From contig OZ005617.1 of NCBI GenBank assembly GCA_963930655.1, positions 6,140,501 through 6,204,500 on the forward strand: a stretch of 64,000 bases of DNA, given 5' to 3'. The position numbers were made by a program, and so were the translations under genes. This document shows, in pieces, positions 1-11,100 of this stretch; the stretch's first letter is position 1, and every line of letters begins with the position of its first letter. Source of the stretch: Myrica gale (taxonomy: Eukaryota; Streptophyta; Magnoliopsida; Fagales; Myricaceae). The notes beneath the pieces were generated by a model. The model was not told where the DNA came from and searched no databases. It worked only from the letters and a program-made list of their open reading frames with translations.

Positions 1-258
1 CTCCAAATAAATATAAAAAATCCATTCAAATAATCTACCTATTCACTTTTTAATCAATTTCAACACCCCAAATTTTTTACAATCAAACATAACTTAATTG
101 TTACTGATGGAGTGATGTACCTTATTCGTTAATCTAATGTGTTTGAATTTACTAATCCACAAAATACATTAAAATAGGAATGATAGGCAACGGAAGAGAC
201 TATTGGAGGCAGTGAAATTTACATGAGAAGGAAAGGAACTATATTTTAATTTTACCTA

Positions 259-413
259 GCGTTTGGCTGACTTAAATTTTTAATAAAATTTTATTTTTAT
301 TAAATATATTTTAAAATTTTATTTTTTATTTTTATCAAATTCTAATACCCTTACATAAAATCAAATTCTAATACACTTACATAAAATTTTATTAAAATTT
401 TGATGCCAAACGC
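259..413. mobile_element. Small MITE-like inverted-repeat element
   Basis: The ends are perfect inverted repeats, GCGTTTGGC at 259-267 and GCCAAACGC at 405-413, around an AT-rich core with a short internal direct repeat (CAAATTCTAATAC occurs twice near 335-375). The size (155 bp) and the lack of coding capacity fit a non-autonomous DNA transposon. I see no secure target-site duplication, so the superfamily is not assigned. Confidence 0.5.
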
Positions 414-594
414 ATTAATTCAAAATAATTTGATTTGCAAAAACTATTATGGTTTCTTTGGATTTGCCGGAACATGATATCTCTATTGGCCTTCGTAGAT
501 ATGCTTTTCCACTATCTCCCAACTAATTTCAAACGCGAGGTCTGAGGCCGGATCTCTTCGCTATTAAGTTCCAGTTGACTCAACGAGTAGCATC

Positions 595-602
595 CACGTG
601 TC
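595..602. promoter_or_regulatory. G-box/ABRE-like motif CACGTGTC
   Basis: CACGTGTC is a canonical ACGT-core element of the kind bound by bZIP and bHLH factors in plant promoters. It lies about 690 bases upstream of the GRPA3-like start and just ahead of the presumed leader. Its function is inferred from the motif alone. Confidence 0.35.
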
Positions 603-1281
603 GGTGGGTACTGGTCCTTCACGCACTGTATATGTCCGTCTCCTCTGTCTTCTTTCCATTTGCTCTCTCACTTTCTCTCTGTGATCAAATCAAACGAACA
701 ATCCGTAAGCCCGCGCTCTCCTTCTCCCTTATGTGCTATTTTGTATTTCCGTTCATCTGGTATATTGTCTTTCTTGGATTTATGAGAAAAACGCGGAGCT
801 TGATCTTGTTTGTGGATTTCTGTGTTTGTTTGTTCTTTTTTGGTTTAAGTCTCTTAATTTTTCTTCCTAAGGAGACCCATTAGCCATAATCGTCAGATGT
901 ATTAGAAAAAGCCTTGAATTTGGGTTCCAAGTATCTGTCAGGATCCAACAGGATCTACAGGGTCGCAAATTATGATTCTTAGCCAATTTGAGACGGGTTG
1001 TTGACTTCTTTCGGTCGGTCACTTTTCGTAGTCATTTTGCTTTCTCGAATTACCTTGCTCTCTAGGACCAATAGGTTCAAGATTGTTGTTCTGCTCATTT
1101 GATTACCATATAATCTGTAGTAATTGTTTGTCGACCCGACATCAAACAGTGTACATTTCTGCTGGATATTCTTATTTTTGTGCTTGTGTATTCCAGATCT
1201 GTTCTTTTTGGTTTTAAACATTGTGCAATAGGGTTCATTCTTTCTCATTGATTTTGCAGAATCAGTTCTTTGCGGGAGACC

Positions 1282-2364
1282 ATGAGTGGGGGAAATGATA
1301 AGCACGATGAATCTGATAAAGGTTTATTCTCACACCACGGTCATGGTTCCCATGGATATCCTCCTGGTCAGTACCCTCCACCTCCAGGGGCATACCCTCC
1401 CCAAGGTTATCCACCACAAGGGTACCCTCCACAGGGGTACGCACCACAAGGGTACCCACCACAAGGGTACCCTCCCCAAGGTTATCCACCACAAGGGTAC
1501 GCACCACAAGGGTACCCACCTCAAGGCTACGCACCAGCAGGATATCCTCCTGGTGCTTACCCACAGTCTGGGCATTCTGGGCCATCTGCTCCACATCAGT
1601 CAGGTAAAGACCCAAGTTTCGTCCATTATTTTGCTACTATGAGCAGAGGATTCAAATGGGTTGACTAACTAGGAACACATCTTTTACTATCCATGTAGTA
1701 TTTAGCTCTTCAAACATATCATATCCGTGTTAGAAATTTGGTCGTTGTACTCACGATGATGTCAATGACTCAAATTTATATTTTGATTCCTCGTTATTCT
1801 TTCTAACTCCCCTCCTACGCCCCCCTCACAATAAAAGAAAAAAGAAAAAAGAGAGAAAAAATTGCATACGTTAAATGAGTTCATAGAATCCTCCCTGTAT
1901 TGACTGTTTAAGATGATCTTATGTGGTCAGTTCTTCTCTTTATGATTCTTTTATGCCATGTAGCTTGGCTCTCATAGGGCTCCTAATATTGGAACTTCTT
2001 CTGGTTTATGAAGGCTTCGTCAAATTACCTTTTAATTTTTGCTCCCTTGTTTAAGCGGAAAACTTCTCTCGATGTTTTGATTTTTTTTGGAGGTTTTTGA
2101 ATCCTTTTATTCTTTTCTTCAGGACATGGCATAGGAGCACTTGTAGCTGGGGGTGCTGCAGCTGCTTATGGTGTTCAGCATCTTGCTCATGGTGGCTCCC
2201 ACTATCCAAGTGGCTCCCACTATCCAGGTGGCTATCCAGGTGGCTCCCACATGCATGGAGATTATGGGAAGCATGGCAAGGTCAAGCATGGCAAGTTTGG
2301 CAAGCATGGGAAGCAAGGCAAGTTTGGCAAGCATGGGCATGGCAAGTTTAAGAAGTGGAAGTGA
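1282..2364 (+). CDS. Glycine/proline-rich protein, GRPA3-like (XYPPX repeat family)
   Basis: Two exons, 1282-1603 and 2123-2364, join in phase across a GT-AG intron to give 187 residues. The start is the ATG at 1282 (MSGGNDKHDE); a reading from 1270 would begin with TTG. Residues 1-30 are polar and His-rich, 30-95 are about a dozen tandem GYPPQ/GYAPQ repeats, a short Ala/Gly hydrophobic segment (GIGALVAGGAAAAYG) opens exon 2, and the tail is Gly-His-Lys rich with repeated KHGKFG-type units ending in KKWK. This layout is that of the plant glycine-rich protein A3 family (Arabidopsis At4g19200 type), small proteins of unsettled function; membrane association is a guess from the Ala/Gly segment. 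The codon repeats are nearly identical at DNA level, so copy number may vary. The next gene downstream is ABCE, the same order I recall in Arabidopsis. Confidence 0.9.
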
Positions 2365-2432
2365 TCCTGCATATATTGGTGAATTTTGTCATCTCGACTC
2401 TAAAAGATTAACTGCTGATCTGGTTGATCATT

Positions 2433-2438
2433 AATAAA
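2433..2438 (+). terminator. Poly(A) signal AATAAA of the GRPA3-like gene
   Basis: A canonical AATAAA hexamer lies 69 bases after the stop codon at 2362-2364. It is assigned by position and motif; there is no transcript evidence here. Confidence 0.5.
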
Positions 2439-3180
2439 CAGTCTTCTGTGTGGTTTCTGTAGCCCTATGCCCCTATGTATGAAATATATCATTTTGGGAC
2501 GAATTGCACAATGGCTGTCTTCCATTCCAGATAGCACACAGATCATCAAGGCCCGTCGAGGTGTATATAAATCTTGTTCTTCCCTTACACACTGCATTGG
2601 AATCGTTAGCAGTTAACAACTTCAACATTTTGTGTTGGGTCGGTTAAACCCTTCCCTTTTTCTCTTTCCCGAGAATTTTCGCCCTCTCCCCCTTTGAAAC
2701 CTCTCCGTTGCACAGAAGCGACAAAAGAGATCTCCAGCGCTTACCTCATTACTGGTCGTCGTCAGTACATCCTTCTTCCTGCAGGGCTCTCTTGTGGCAG
2801 ATGATTTCAAGTAGTCCCTCAATTTGACTGCTTCAGTAGACCAACTTCATGGCGGCCCTTTAATTGGCATTTTAATCGAGAAACGAAGGCATCGGGTCTA
2901 TCAAATGAATGTTTGTTTAGGGAAAAAAAAACCCGTTAACATCTGTCTAAGGTGCCTTTGGTCGTCTTTTCCCCCCTTCCTCTGCTTTGGCACAACATTG
3001 ATATGGATGTTCGGTGTTCTTTTCTTTTAAGCTTTTTTCCCTACAGCAAAACCCTTCCAATCAATCATCAGGACGCACAGCTGAGAGCTAAGGAAAATTC
3101 TCAGGACCATCGGTAGTTTCATTTCAGATGTAAAAGTCTCGGGACCATAAGAAGTCGCAAAAACATTCAAACATATTTTA

Positions 3181-3332
3181 GGTGTTGTTTGTTTGCCCAA
3201 AATTTTGGGGTCCAAAATTTCCAACAAACTAAACACACTTCAAATTTTTCACAAACCCTAATAAACTTCACATTCAAAAGATTTCCAAAAGTTTGAGAAT
3301 ATTCTCCAAAATTTCGATAAACAAACAACACC
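3181..3332. mobile_element. Tourist-like (PIF/Harbinger) MITE
   Basis: A 152-bp element. The ends match as inverted repeats for 14 bases (GGTGTTGTTTGTTT at the left, AAACAAACAACACC at the right), and it is flanked by TTA on both sides (3178-3180 and 3333-3335). A TTA/TAA duplication and ends starting GG are typical of Harbinger-derived Tourist MITEs. No coding capacity. Confidence 0.8.
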
Positions 3333-3437
3333 TTAGCAGTTGATGACCATAAGCCTGCTTTATCACCTGCTTAAAACTTGATACATGAGAGTGACACAAT
3401 TCTAGACATCTCACTTGGGAAATGTTGGGGAATCTTC

Positions 3438-3646
3438 GGCTATGTTTGGTTTAGGTCTTGAGATATGTTTTTGTGTTTTTGTTTTTTTTAAAGTAATGTA
3501 AATTCTCTTGGGATTGGTGAAAAGTGTGTTAAAAGTTGTTGGAATTTGTAAAAAGTTGTTGGGATTGGTGAAAAGGTATTGAAATTGATGAAAAAGTAAG
3601 TAAAAAATATTTTGAAAACGTTTTGAGACATTAAACAAAGATAACC
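3438..3646. mobile_element. Degenerate MITE-like element
   Basis: The left end GGCTATGTTTGGTTT is mirrored by a right end reading AAACAAAGATAACC, around a core with several copies of a TTGGTGAAAAG-type phrase. No clean target duplication is visible, so this is a weaker call than the element at 3181. Confidence 0.4.
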
Positions 3647-4298
3647 TCCTCTTTTAAGACCCGAACTATAACCTAATGCTTGTCTACCCTTTAATAAGAT
3701 CTTACTGTCGAAATATACATAAAATAGTTTTGGTGCTACCGATAAACCAAGTGGGCTTTTAGTTTTTTTTAATTAACAATAATAATAATAATTAATAACA
3801 GCTAATTAAAAGAAGGTTCCTGGGGCCTACAAATGTCATTGTAACAGGAAACATGTGGTGAACTATTGAAATTGGCGGTTCTATTAGATATGCCGGCTCA
3901 TTGATGCCTAACTCTGGGTTTTGTCTGAGCCAAATCGAAGTTTACTCTCCACAGAGGGAAGCAAGCCTTGGGTGCATGCAAATCTCAAAGAGGAGATTAC
4001 ACTAACTTAATTTTTGTTCAATTTTATTAATAAAATGAACGTATAATTTGCTAAAAATTTCATAAGTTCAGAAACGAAAGGTTGTTTCTCTGATGAAGTT
4101 GAAGGAAATAAACTATGGCTACAATTAAATAGCTAATAATTAGTATTAATAAAAAAAATGAAGCAATATATGAATAAGCTTAAGTTCGAAACTCGATTAC
4201 GACTTAATGATCACTCTAGCTTTTGGTACGGTTTAGTTCGATTATAGCTCTAATCTTAGTCCGTAAAATTATTTTAAATTTTGTCTTGGATCAATCTA

Positions 4299-4513
4299 GG
4301 GATATGTTCGTTTTCAACTTTTTTTTAAGATTCAAATCCATTCACAAAACTACCACCGAATATCTTAAGAATTCAAACACAAACACCAATACATTTAACA
4401 CAATCTCTAATAATTTCTCTCTCCATTTTACACAAACATTTATAAAACACTATTCAACATAAATATTAACAAATTTTCTAAAATCCTACATTTTTTCCCA
4501 ACACGAACACGAC
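4299..4513. mobile_element. MITE, same family as 22574-22882
   Basis: A 215-bp element. The left end GGGATATGTTCGTTTT is mirrored imperfectly by the right end, and CTA lies on both sides (4296-4298 and 4514-4516). The core shares long stretches with the element at 22574-22882, for example the ACACCAATACATTTAACACA region and the final AAAATCCTACATTTTTTC region, so the two are copies of one family. The 3-bp duplication suggests PIF/Harbinger, but this is inferred. Confidence 0.65.
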
Positions 4514-4886
4514 CTAGGTTAAAGTCAATCCGTCTCACTTAGGTTCTAAACAATGTGAATTAGAATATAACGGTTTAATTCGATTATAACTCTAATCTTA
4601 ATCCAGTACCTTCCTAAATTTTGTCATGAATGAATTTAGGTTAAAATCAATCGGTCTCACTTTAAATTATAAATAAAATGAATTAGAAAACAAGAATTGA
4701 TGACTTTATATAAAATTCATCAATTTCCATGACATCTTCTCTTCCGGTTGAATTGGATGGGAAATATGTTGTAGTGGGATAATTATGAGGTAAGAAATAA
4801 ATTAGTAAATTTGATTATTTTAAGAGGTTAACCTGGAATTTGGTGGTTTGAACTGTTTAAACATTAACCTCGTATTTGATTATACT

Positions 4887-4893
4887 TATAAAT
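4887..4893 (+). promoter_or_regulatory. Possible TATA box of ABCE
   Basis: TATAAAT lies 305 bases upstream of the ABCE start codon and ahead of a CT-rich leader (about 5005-5035), so the spacing is plausible for a leader of roughly 280 bases. Confidence 0.35.
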
Positions 4894-4955
4894 GATTATT
4901 TTTTTCGGCGGAAAAAAAAGTGGAGGTACAGTTCTCGTGCTGAACAAAGACAAGG

Positions 4956-5092
4956 AAACCCTAGTTGTTAGTCCGCGTGTGCATTACGCTTATAACCAAG
5001 CGCTCCAGCACACCTCTCTCTCCCTCTCTCTACAATTTTCAGCTAATCGAAGATAAAAAAAATAAAAGGTATCGTTGGTTCACAAACCCTAA
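4956..5092 (+). promoter_or_regulatory. Two telo-box motifs in the ABCE leader
   Basis: AAACCCTAG at 4956-4964 and AAACCCTAA at 5084-5092 match the telo-box, which in plants is enriched near the transcription start of ribosomal-protein and other translation genes. A pyrimidine tract lies between them. The position in front of a ribosome-recycling factor fits co-regulation with the translation machinery; that link is inference. Confidence 0.45.
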
Positions 5093-5197
5093 GCTATCGT
5101 TCAGATTGCTCGCAAATATTTGCTTGAGAAACAAAGCTTTTTTTTGGTGATTTTTTGCATATAATCTGTGGTTTAGAGAGGAGATAGAGAGAGGGAG

Positions 5198-8100
5198 ATG
5201 GCGGAGCGGTTGACGCGTATTGCGATAGTGAGCTCGGACAGGTGCAAGCCCAAGAAGTGCCGCCAGGAATGCAAAAAGAGCTGCCCTGTTGTCAAAACCG
5301 GTAGCTATGAATTCTACTGTTTTGTTCTTTTAGTAATTCCTATTTGACGATCCATCAGGATTTTTAGTATTGGTCTGTTTAGATTCATATTCCTTTTCTC
5401 GTTTGTAAATTATCGATTTGTAATTTTGCAATTGTCTGCAGTTAATTGATAAGCTGGTGTGAAATTACTGAAGATGAGGAGGGGTTTCTTAATCTATAAT
5501 TAATTGCTAAATAATGTGTTATTTGTTATCGGTGATTAAATTTAAAGGTTTCAATTCTCTTGTGAAAAAACCTAAGATTTTTGCTATCCATGTTTTTGAG
5601 AGGACTCAAATTTTAGCTGAAGAGAACAAATATTACCGATGATGAAAGATAATTTAGAGATTTTGAACAGAGGCAGGGTCTGTTCTGTTGGCAACTTGGC
5701 AGTGAGATATTTATTGTTGGAGATTGATTCTGTTGGAACAGAAGCAGGGACTTTTCGTTGATGATGGGTGCATTATATTCTCATTGCTTGGATTGTCTGT
5801 TTATTCGATTTGGCAGGCCTTTGGTTTTGGCTTGGCTTTTAGAGAGCTTCTTGTCTGCTTGTTCTCAAGGCTTCAGAGTTACATCAACTTTGATAGAAGT
5901 TTCTTGGTCTGCCTACCCTCGTATTTGTGTTATATATCTAGCACTCTTGGTTGATCTTTTTAACGTTCGAATAGAGTTATCCTTACGCAAATTCTTGATT
6001 GTTTTCTGGCATAGTTCAGAGGTCTACTAACTGTGCTGAGTATACGTTTTGACGTTTCCTGATTTTATTTTACCAAACTGATCATGACAAAGTATCTGGA
6101 GAAGCATAAAGAGGAGAGCTATAATAATAAAAGATGCAAATTTTTTTTTGGGCCCAGATATTGGTTTGAAATAATAATTAGAACCATAAAGCTGAACAGA
6201 TTGCTACCTTACCCAAAGCTCATCAAATTAGTAATTAAAGGGTTAATTACGTATACCCTGTTGAACTACCACGCTTACTTGCACTAATAAACTATGATTC
6301 AGACTCGGACCTCAATTCAAGCTTTTAATGGCAGTGATCCTGTTTTATAAAAAACTAGCTTTAAATTGAACGGAAATATATATTTAACTATTTTTATATA
6401 TTATTTTGTCCAAAGTAGCTCCAGCTTTTGATTGAGGAGATGAATGACTCTGAAACTCTAAATTAGGGTCCGAGTTACACTAAATTAAGGTTTGTAGGGT
6501 CTACGTGATAATTGGGTGGTTGTTCAGTGGAGGAAAAATGTAGTTATCCCATTCTTAGCTATAAGACAGCTCATCCCAAATTGTTCATGCTCGGTCCCCA
6601 ATGAGTTAAGATCATATTTCACTGAACATCAACTAGGTGAATTGGAGAACTTGGGACCACTTCTACAGGCCAATTCAGTTGATTGAAGGATTGAAGTATA
6701 AACAAGATTCTTACGCCAGTTTAGACTCGAGAATCCTGCTGCATTCTGCTTTTGAGAGCAAGCGTGGGATCTCTTGGACTCTGGGATCTTCCTAATGTCA
6801 ACATGGGGAGTTTCAAAACCTAACAGTGAGCTGATTCTGAGATGAAAAGCCCAAGGTTTCAAGTACTGTGTTTGCAAGTTGAATTATCTACTATTACTTT
6901 GGCTGATTTTAAATCCAAGGATCGATGTGATGTTGGAATATTAAAAAACAAATATGCTATTGAAATGGGAATGTTGTACTTAATTTTGTTTCCGAATAAG
7001 GAAGGAAATGATCAAGGTGACGAGTGAATATGGGTCAGGGGAAAGTCTAGAACAACATGAGTGGATAGATTGTTGACGGAGACTATGAGCTTTTGTAGGA
7101 TAAAGTGCCAAAAAATTTACTTGTAACCTGCCTTAAGTAGTTTGTAAAGGTTGAATGCTGCACTAATTAGTTGAGATTAATGCTTTGGGGAGCTTTGTGA
7201 ATACAACGGTTGTCAATCATGAATTTTCGGTCATTAGATGGTGACGAATAAGGGCTTCCAATCTTGATTTGAGAATGTCTAGCAGTTTCTGGGGATATCA
7301 AAGTGCACTTTGGTGTACATATTGACGTGGGAATGCTGGGCTTCAGATGTGTTTGCATTTTGCTTGTTGTTGTGCTGGAGGAGACTATTTTTGCTATGTT
7401 TGTTTACCGGTTATTTCACTCTCAATATGGAGTTTGGTGAATATGTTTTGGTGGTAGGTATATTGGGTTTCTTACCCTTTTTACTCTACCTGTGCAGGTA
7501 AATTGTGTATTGAGGTTACCTCTGCATCTAAGATTGCTTTCATCTCTGAGGAGCTGTGTATTGGATGTGGTATCTGTGTTAAGGTACATAAAACGCAGTT
7601 CAATTCTCTCGATGTCTGTCATCTTCTTTAGTTTTGTCTAACACGGATGTACTTGATGTGACTAACTGATCTGTTGGTGCAGAAATGCCCATTTGAAGCT
7701 ATTCAAATCATCAACTTGCCAAAAGATCTGGACAAAGATACAACCCACCGCTATGGCCCTAACACTTTTAAATTGCACAGGTTAGTTTCCCACTGCTTTT
7801 ATTCAAAAGATGGTGGATTTCTTCTTCTGTAGATTGAGAGAGCAGGACACTGTGTTAACAGGCTACCAGTCCCAAGACCTGGGCAAGTTCTTGGCTTGGT
7901 TGGAACAAATGGTATTGGAAAATCTACCGCACTGAAAGTTTTGGCTGGAAAACTGAAGCCAAACCTTGGTCGTTTCAATGTAATATGCTTTAATATTATT
8001 TTCTTGATTGCTTCTTGATGCTTTTTTTAGGACTGCTTCTTGATATATTTATGTTGATTATTCTGAGTTTTTTTTCTCCTTTTCAGAATCCTCCAGATTG

Positions 8101-11100
8101 GCAGGAAATCTTGACATATTTCCGAGGATCTGAGTTGCAAAATTATTTTACTCGTATTCTTGAAGATGATTTGAAGGTGTGGCTTCTTGATTCAGACACG
8201 TTCTTTTACATTTATGTCTTATTGAATGAGGAATTTTTTTTTGATAAGTAACTGATGAAGGTTTGAAATGTCCTTGTAATTGTAATGCTTTGGTGCATCT
8301 TTGCTACTTCTTATATTGTATTCCAATATTTGTTGTTTGATCAGTCTAATTGAATTTGGTCTCTTATTGCGAGAGGTCCGGCACCGTTGGATTTTGTCAC
8401 AGGTTGTTACATGCCTTAGGAGAACTCACCCCGAAAAGCTAGCTCAAGAGGGAAGGGAGCCTAAAGCATATAAACTTCACATTGGCATCCCATACTACCA
8501 ACGTGGGACGGATCCCATATTCTCCAAATGGTCCATAACATTCCACCACGCTCCACAGCCCCGACGCCCACGCGGGCTGGCTGTGTACTAGGTTTTCCTT
8601 AGTCTCGGTCTAACACTGCAATACCGACGTCACCCCCCGCGCCGCACGATTGCAACTCGGAGGCATGGTGTAGGCTCTGATAGCATTTGTTACATGCCTT
8701 AGGAGAACTCACCCCCAAAAGATAGCTCAAGAGGGAAGGGAGTCTAAGACATATAAACCCCACATTGGCATTCCATACTACCAACATGGGACGGATCCCA
8801 TACTCCCCAAATGGTCCATAACACAGGCTCCCAGATTTTGCTATACATTATCTATTATTGTCTATCCTTGCAAAGGTGTGATTTTGACATTCCCTCTAGA
8901 AAGGATGCCATTAACTTGCTTGAGTGCAATTTTCTTCATAGGATGCAATGTGAGTTGTAGATTTGACTTTTAGTAAAAGTCAGGCTAAGTCTTTACATGC
9001 TTTTAGATGATAATTGTGATGCATATCATGCAAAGTTTACACTAATTCAAGGGGGTAATAAGAAATTATTTAATCTTTTAGAACTCTTCTGAAACTCAGC
9101 CTTAATCCCAAGTAGTTGATGTTGGGTATGAATCCTCACCTACGAATGTGGTCACTTATATATTCTCGTATTTGCAAGTGACTTGTTCATGTAGCTGGCT
9201 ATCAGCTTATCTCAACCGTCCGTTTTCCCTGGCTTGGACCTGGCTGTGCACAATTTTTTTGACACCAAGCACTGACGCTGGTGGAGTTAGTTCTTCAACT
9301 TTTTGATGTCTTGAATATTTCTGCATGTACCAGTAAGAAATTTTGCGACAACCCCCCCCAAGAAAGGAAAAAGAAATGCATGTATCAGTTTATCAGCCCA
9401 TGTTTGACCTTATGTCAGATGCTCAGTTGTATTGAAGTGTCCTTTGTTTAAAGACTTTTAAACCACTCCGTATTGAAATTTCAGCTTCTCCTCATACTAG
9501 TTTGTTGTTTAGCACCTTAATTGGGACAGTGGAAGACAATTTTGGTAGTCTACTCTGATGGTTGCATTAACATGGTTAATTTTTTCTGTTAACTTGCTGT
9601 ATCAAACCTTTGTACTTCATTTAACCTGAAAAAGTTTATTAATGTAAATCAAGAGAACACTTTTGATTGGTAAGATGCTCAATGGGGCATGTCATGTCAT
9701 GTTTATCAGTGTATTTCAGAATTTAAAGTGCAGTGGAAAATGAGGATCCCATGATTTTGATATTCTCTGGGTAGTCTTTGTGGTTTGCTATTAGAGACCT
9801 TTGTTTAACCGTTTTCTCTTTGCTAAGACAATGTATGTTTGAATATATTAGGCTATTATAAAGCCCCAGTACGTTGATCACATTCCAAAAGCAGTCCAAG
9901 GCAATGTAGGGCAGGTGTTAGACCAAAAGGATGAGAGAGACATGAAGTCAGAACTTTGTGCTGATCTTCAGCTTAACCAGGTTATAGAGCGTAACGTAGG
10001 GGATTTATCAGGAGGAGAGCTTCAGAGATTTGCTATTGCTGTTGTTGCTGTACAGAATGCTGAGATATATATGTTTGATGAGCCTTCAAGTTATCTTGAT
10101 GTGAAACAGAGGCTAAAAGCTGCTCAAGTTATCCGATCTTTGCTTAGGCCTCACAGGTTTTGATTTCTCCTGTCTTATACTGCTCAATGATCTTCAACGC
10201 TTGTTTGTAATACTATTCAGGCTTTTGATAATGATAATCAGACTACTTAAACTTTGTGTTTCAGCTATGTAATTGTTGTGGAGCATGATCTTAGCGTCCT
10301 GGATTACTTATCTGATTTCATTTGCTGTTTATATGGGAAACCGGGAGCATATGGGGTTGTAACCCTTCCCTTCTCAGTCAGAGAAGGCATCAATATCTTC
10401 TTGGCAGGGTTTGTTCCAACAGAAAATTTACGGTTTCGGGATGAATCTCTTACCTTTAAGGTGACTTATTAGTCCTGTCAATGTAGGGCCCTTTGATTTG
10501 GCTGTACTTTTTTATTTACTTTCTTGTGTGCTCTAGGTTGCTGAGACTCCACAGGAAAGTGCTGAGGAAATTGAGACTTATGCGCGGTACAAATACCCCA
10601 CTATGTCCAAAACTCAAGGAAATTTCAGGCTTCGTGTTCTTGAGGGTGAATTCACTGATTCTCAGATCGTTGTGATGCTGGGTGAGAATGGGACAGGGAA
10701 AACAACTTTCATTCGAATGCTGGTACTGTTTCTTTAATCAGTTTTGTTCCTTGCATTTTTATCTGTTTATGTGATTATAGGTAACCTGGTTCTTCAGAAG
10801 ATGAGTTATCCTGTTTGGTAATCTGCAGGCTGGTTTACTGAAACCTGATACTATTGAAGGTTCTGATGTGGAGATACCTGAGTTTAATGTTTCTTACAAG
10901 CCCCAGAAGATCAGCCCGAAATTTCAATCCACTGTCAGACACTTGCTACATCAAAAAATTCGTGATTCATACATGCATCCTCAGTTTGTGTCAGATGTGA
11001 TGAAGCCTCTTCTTATTGAACAATTAATGGATCAAGAAGTTGTGAATCTTTCTGGTGGAGAGTTGCAAAGAGTTGCATTATGTCTATGCCTTGGGAAGGT

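Larger units (their letters stand above)
1..1281. other. 5' flank and probable leader of the GRPA3-like gene
   Basis: AT-rich flank with no supported coding sequence. It holds a small inverted-repeat element (259-413) and a G-box-like site (595-602). A pyrimidine-rich stretch near 655-700, followed by a possible donor near 705, and a clear acceptor context just before 1261 suggest a leader intron ending about 20 bases before the start codon. The leader intron is inferred from splice-site context only. The ORFs at 575-883 and at 979-1305 (minus strand) are not supported as genes. Confidence 0.5.
2439..4886. other. Intergenic region rich in MITEs
   Basis: About 2.4 kb between the GRPA3-like and ABCE genes. 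I find no coding sequence. It holds three short non-autonomous elements (3181-3332, 3438-3646, 4299-4513). The remainder is AT-rich sequence with short homopolymers and a TAA-type microsatellite near 3777-3795. Confidence 0.6.

Noticed and set aside
1262..1615. Long minus-strand and second-frame plus-strand frames over the first GRPA3 exon
   Set aside because: They exist only because the exon is a tandem repeat of period 15; the products are low-complexity, and the sense frame has a start, splice sites and family match.
5724..6030. Open frames of 76 and 90 residues inside ABCE intron 1
   Set aside because: They lie between well-defined splice sites, overlap one another in different frames and show no known domain.
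8301..8591. 96-residue open frame in ABCE intron 5
   Set aside because: Most of it is the left terminal repeat and core of the TRIM element; such elements are non-coding.
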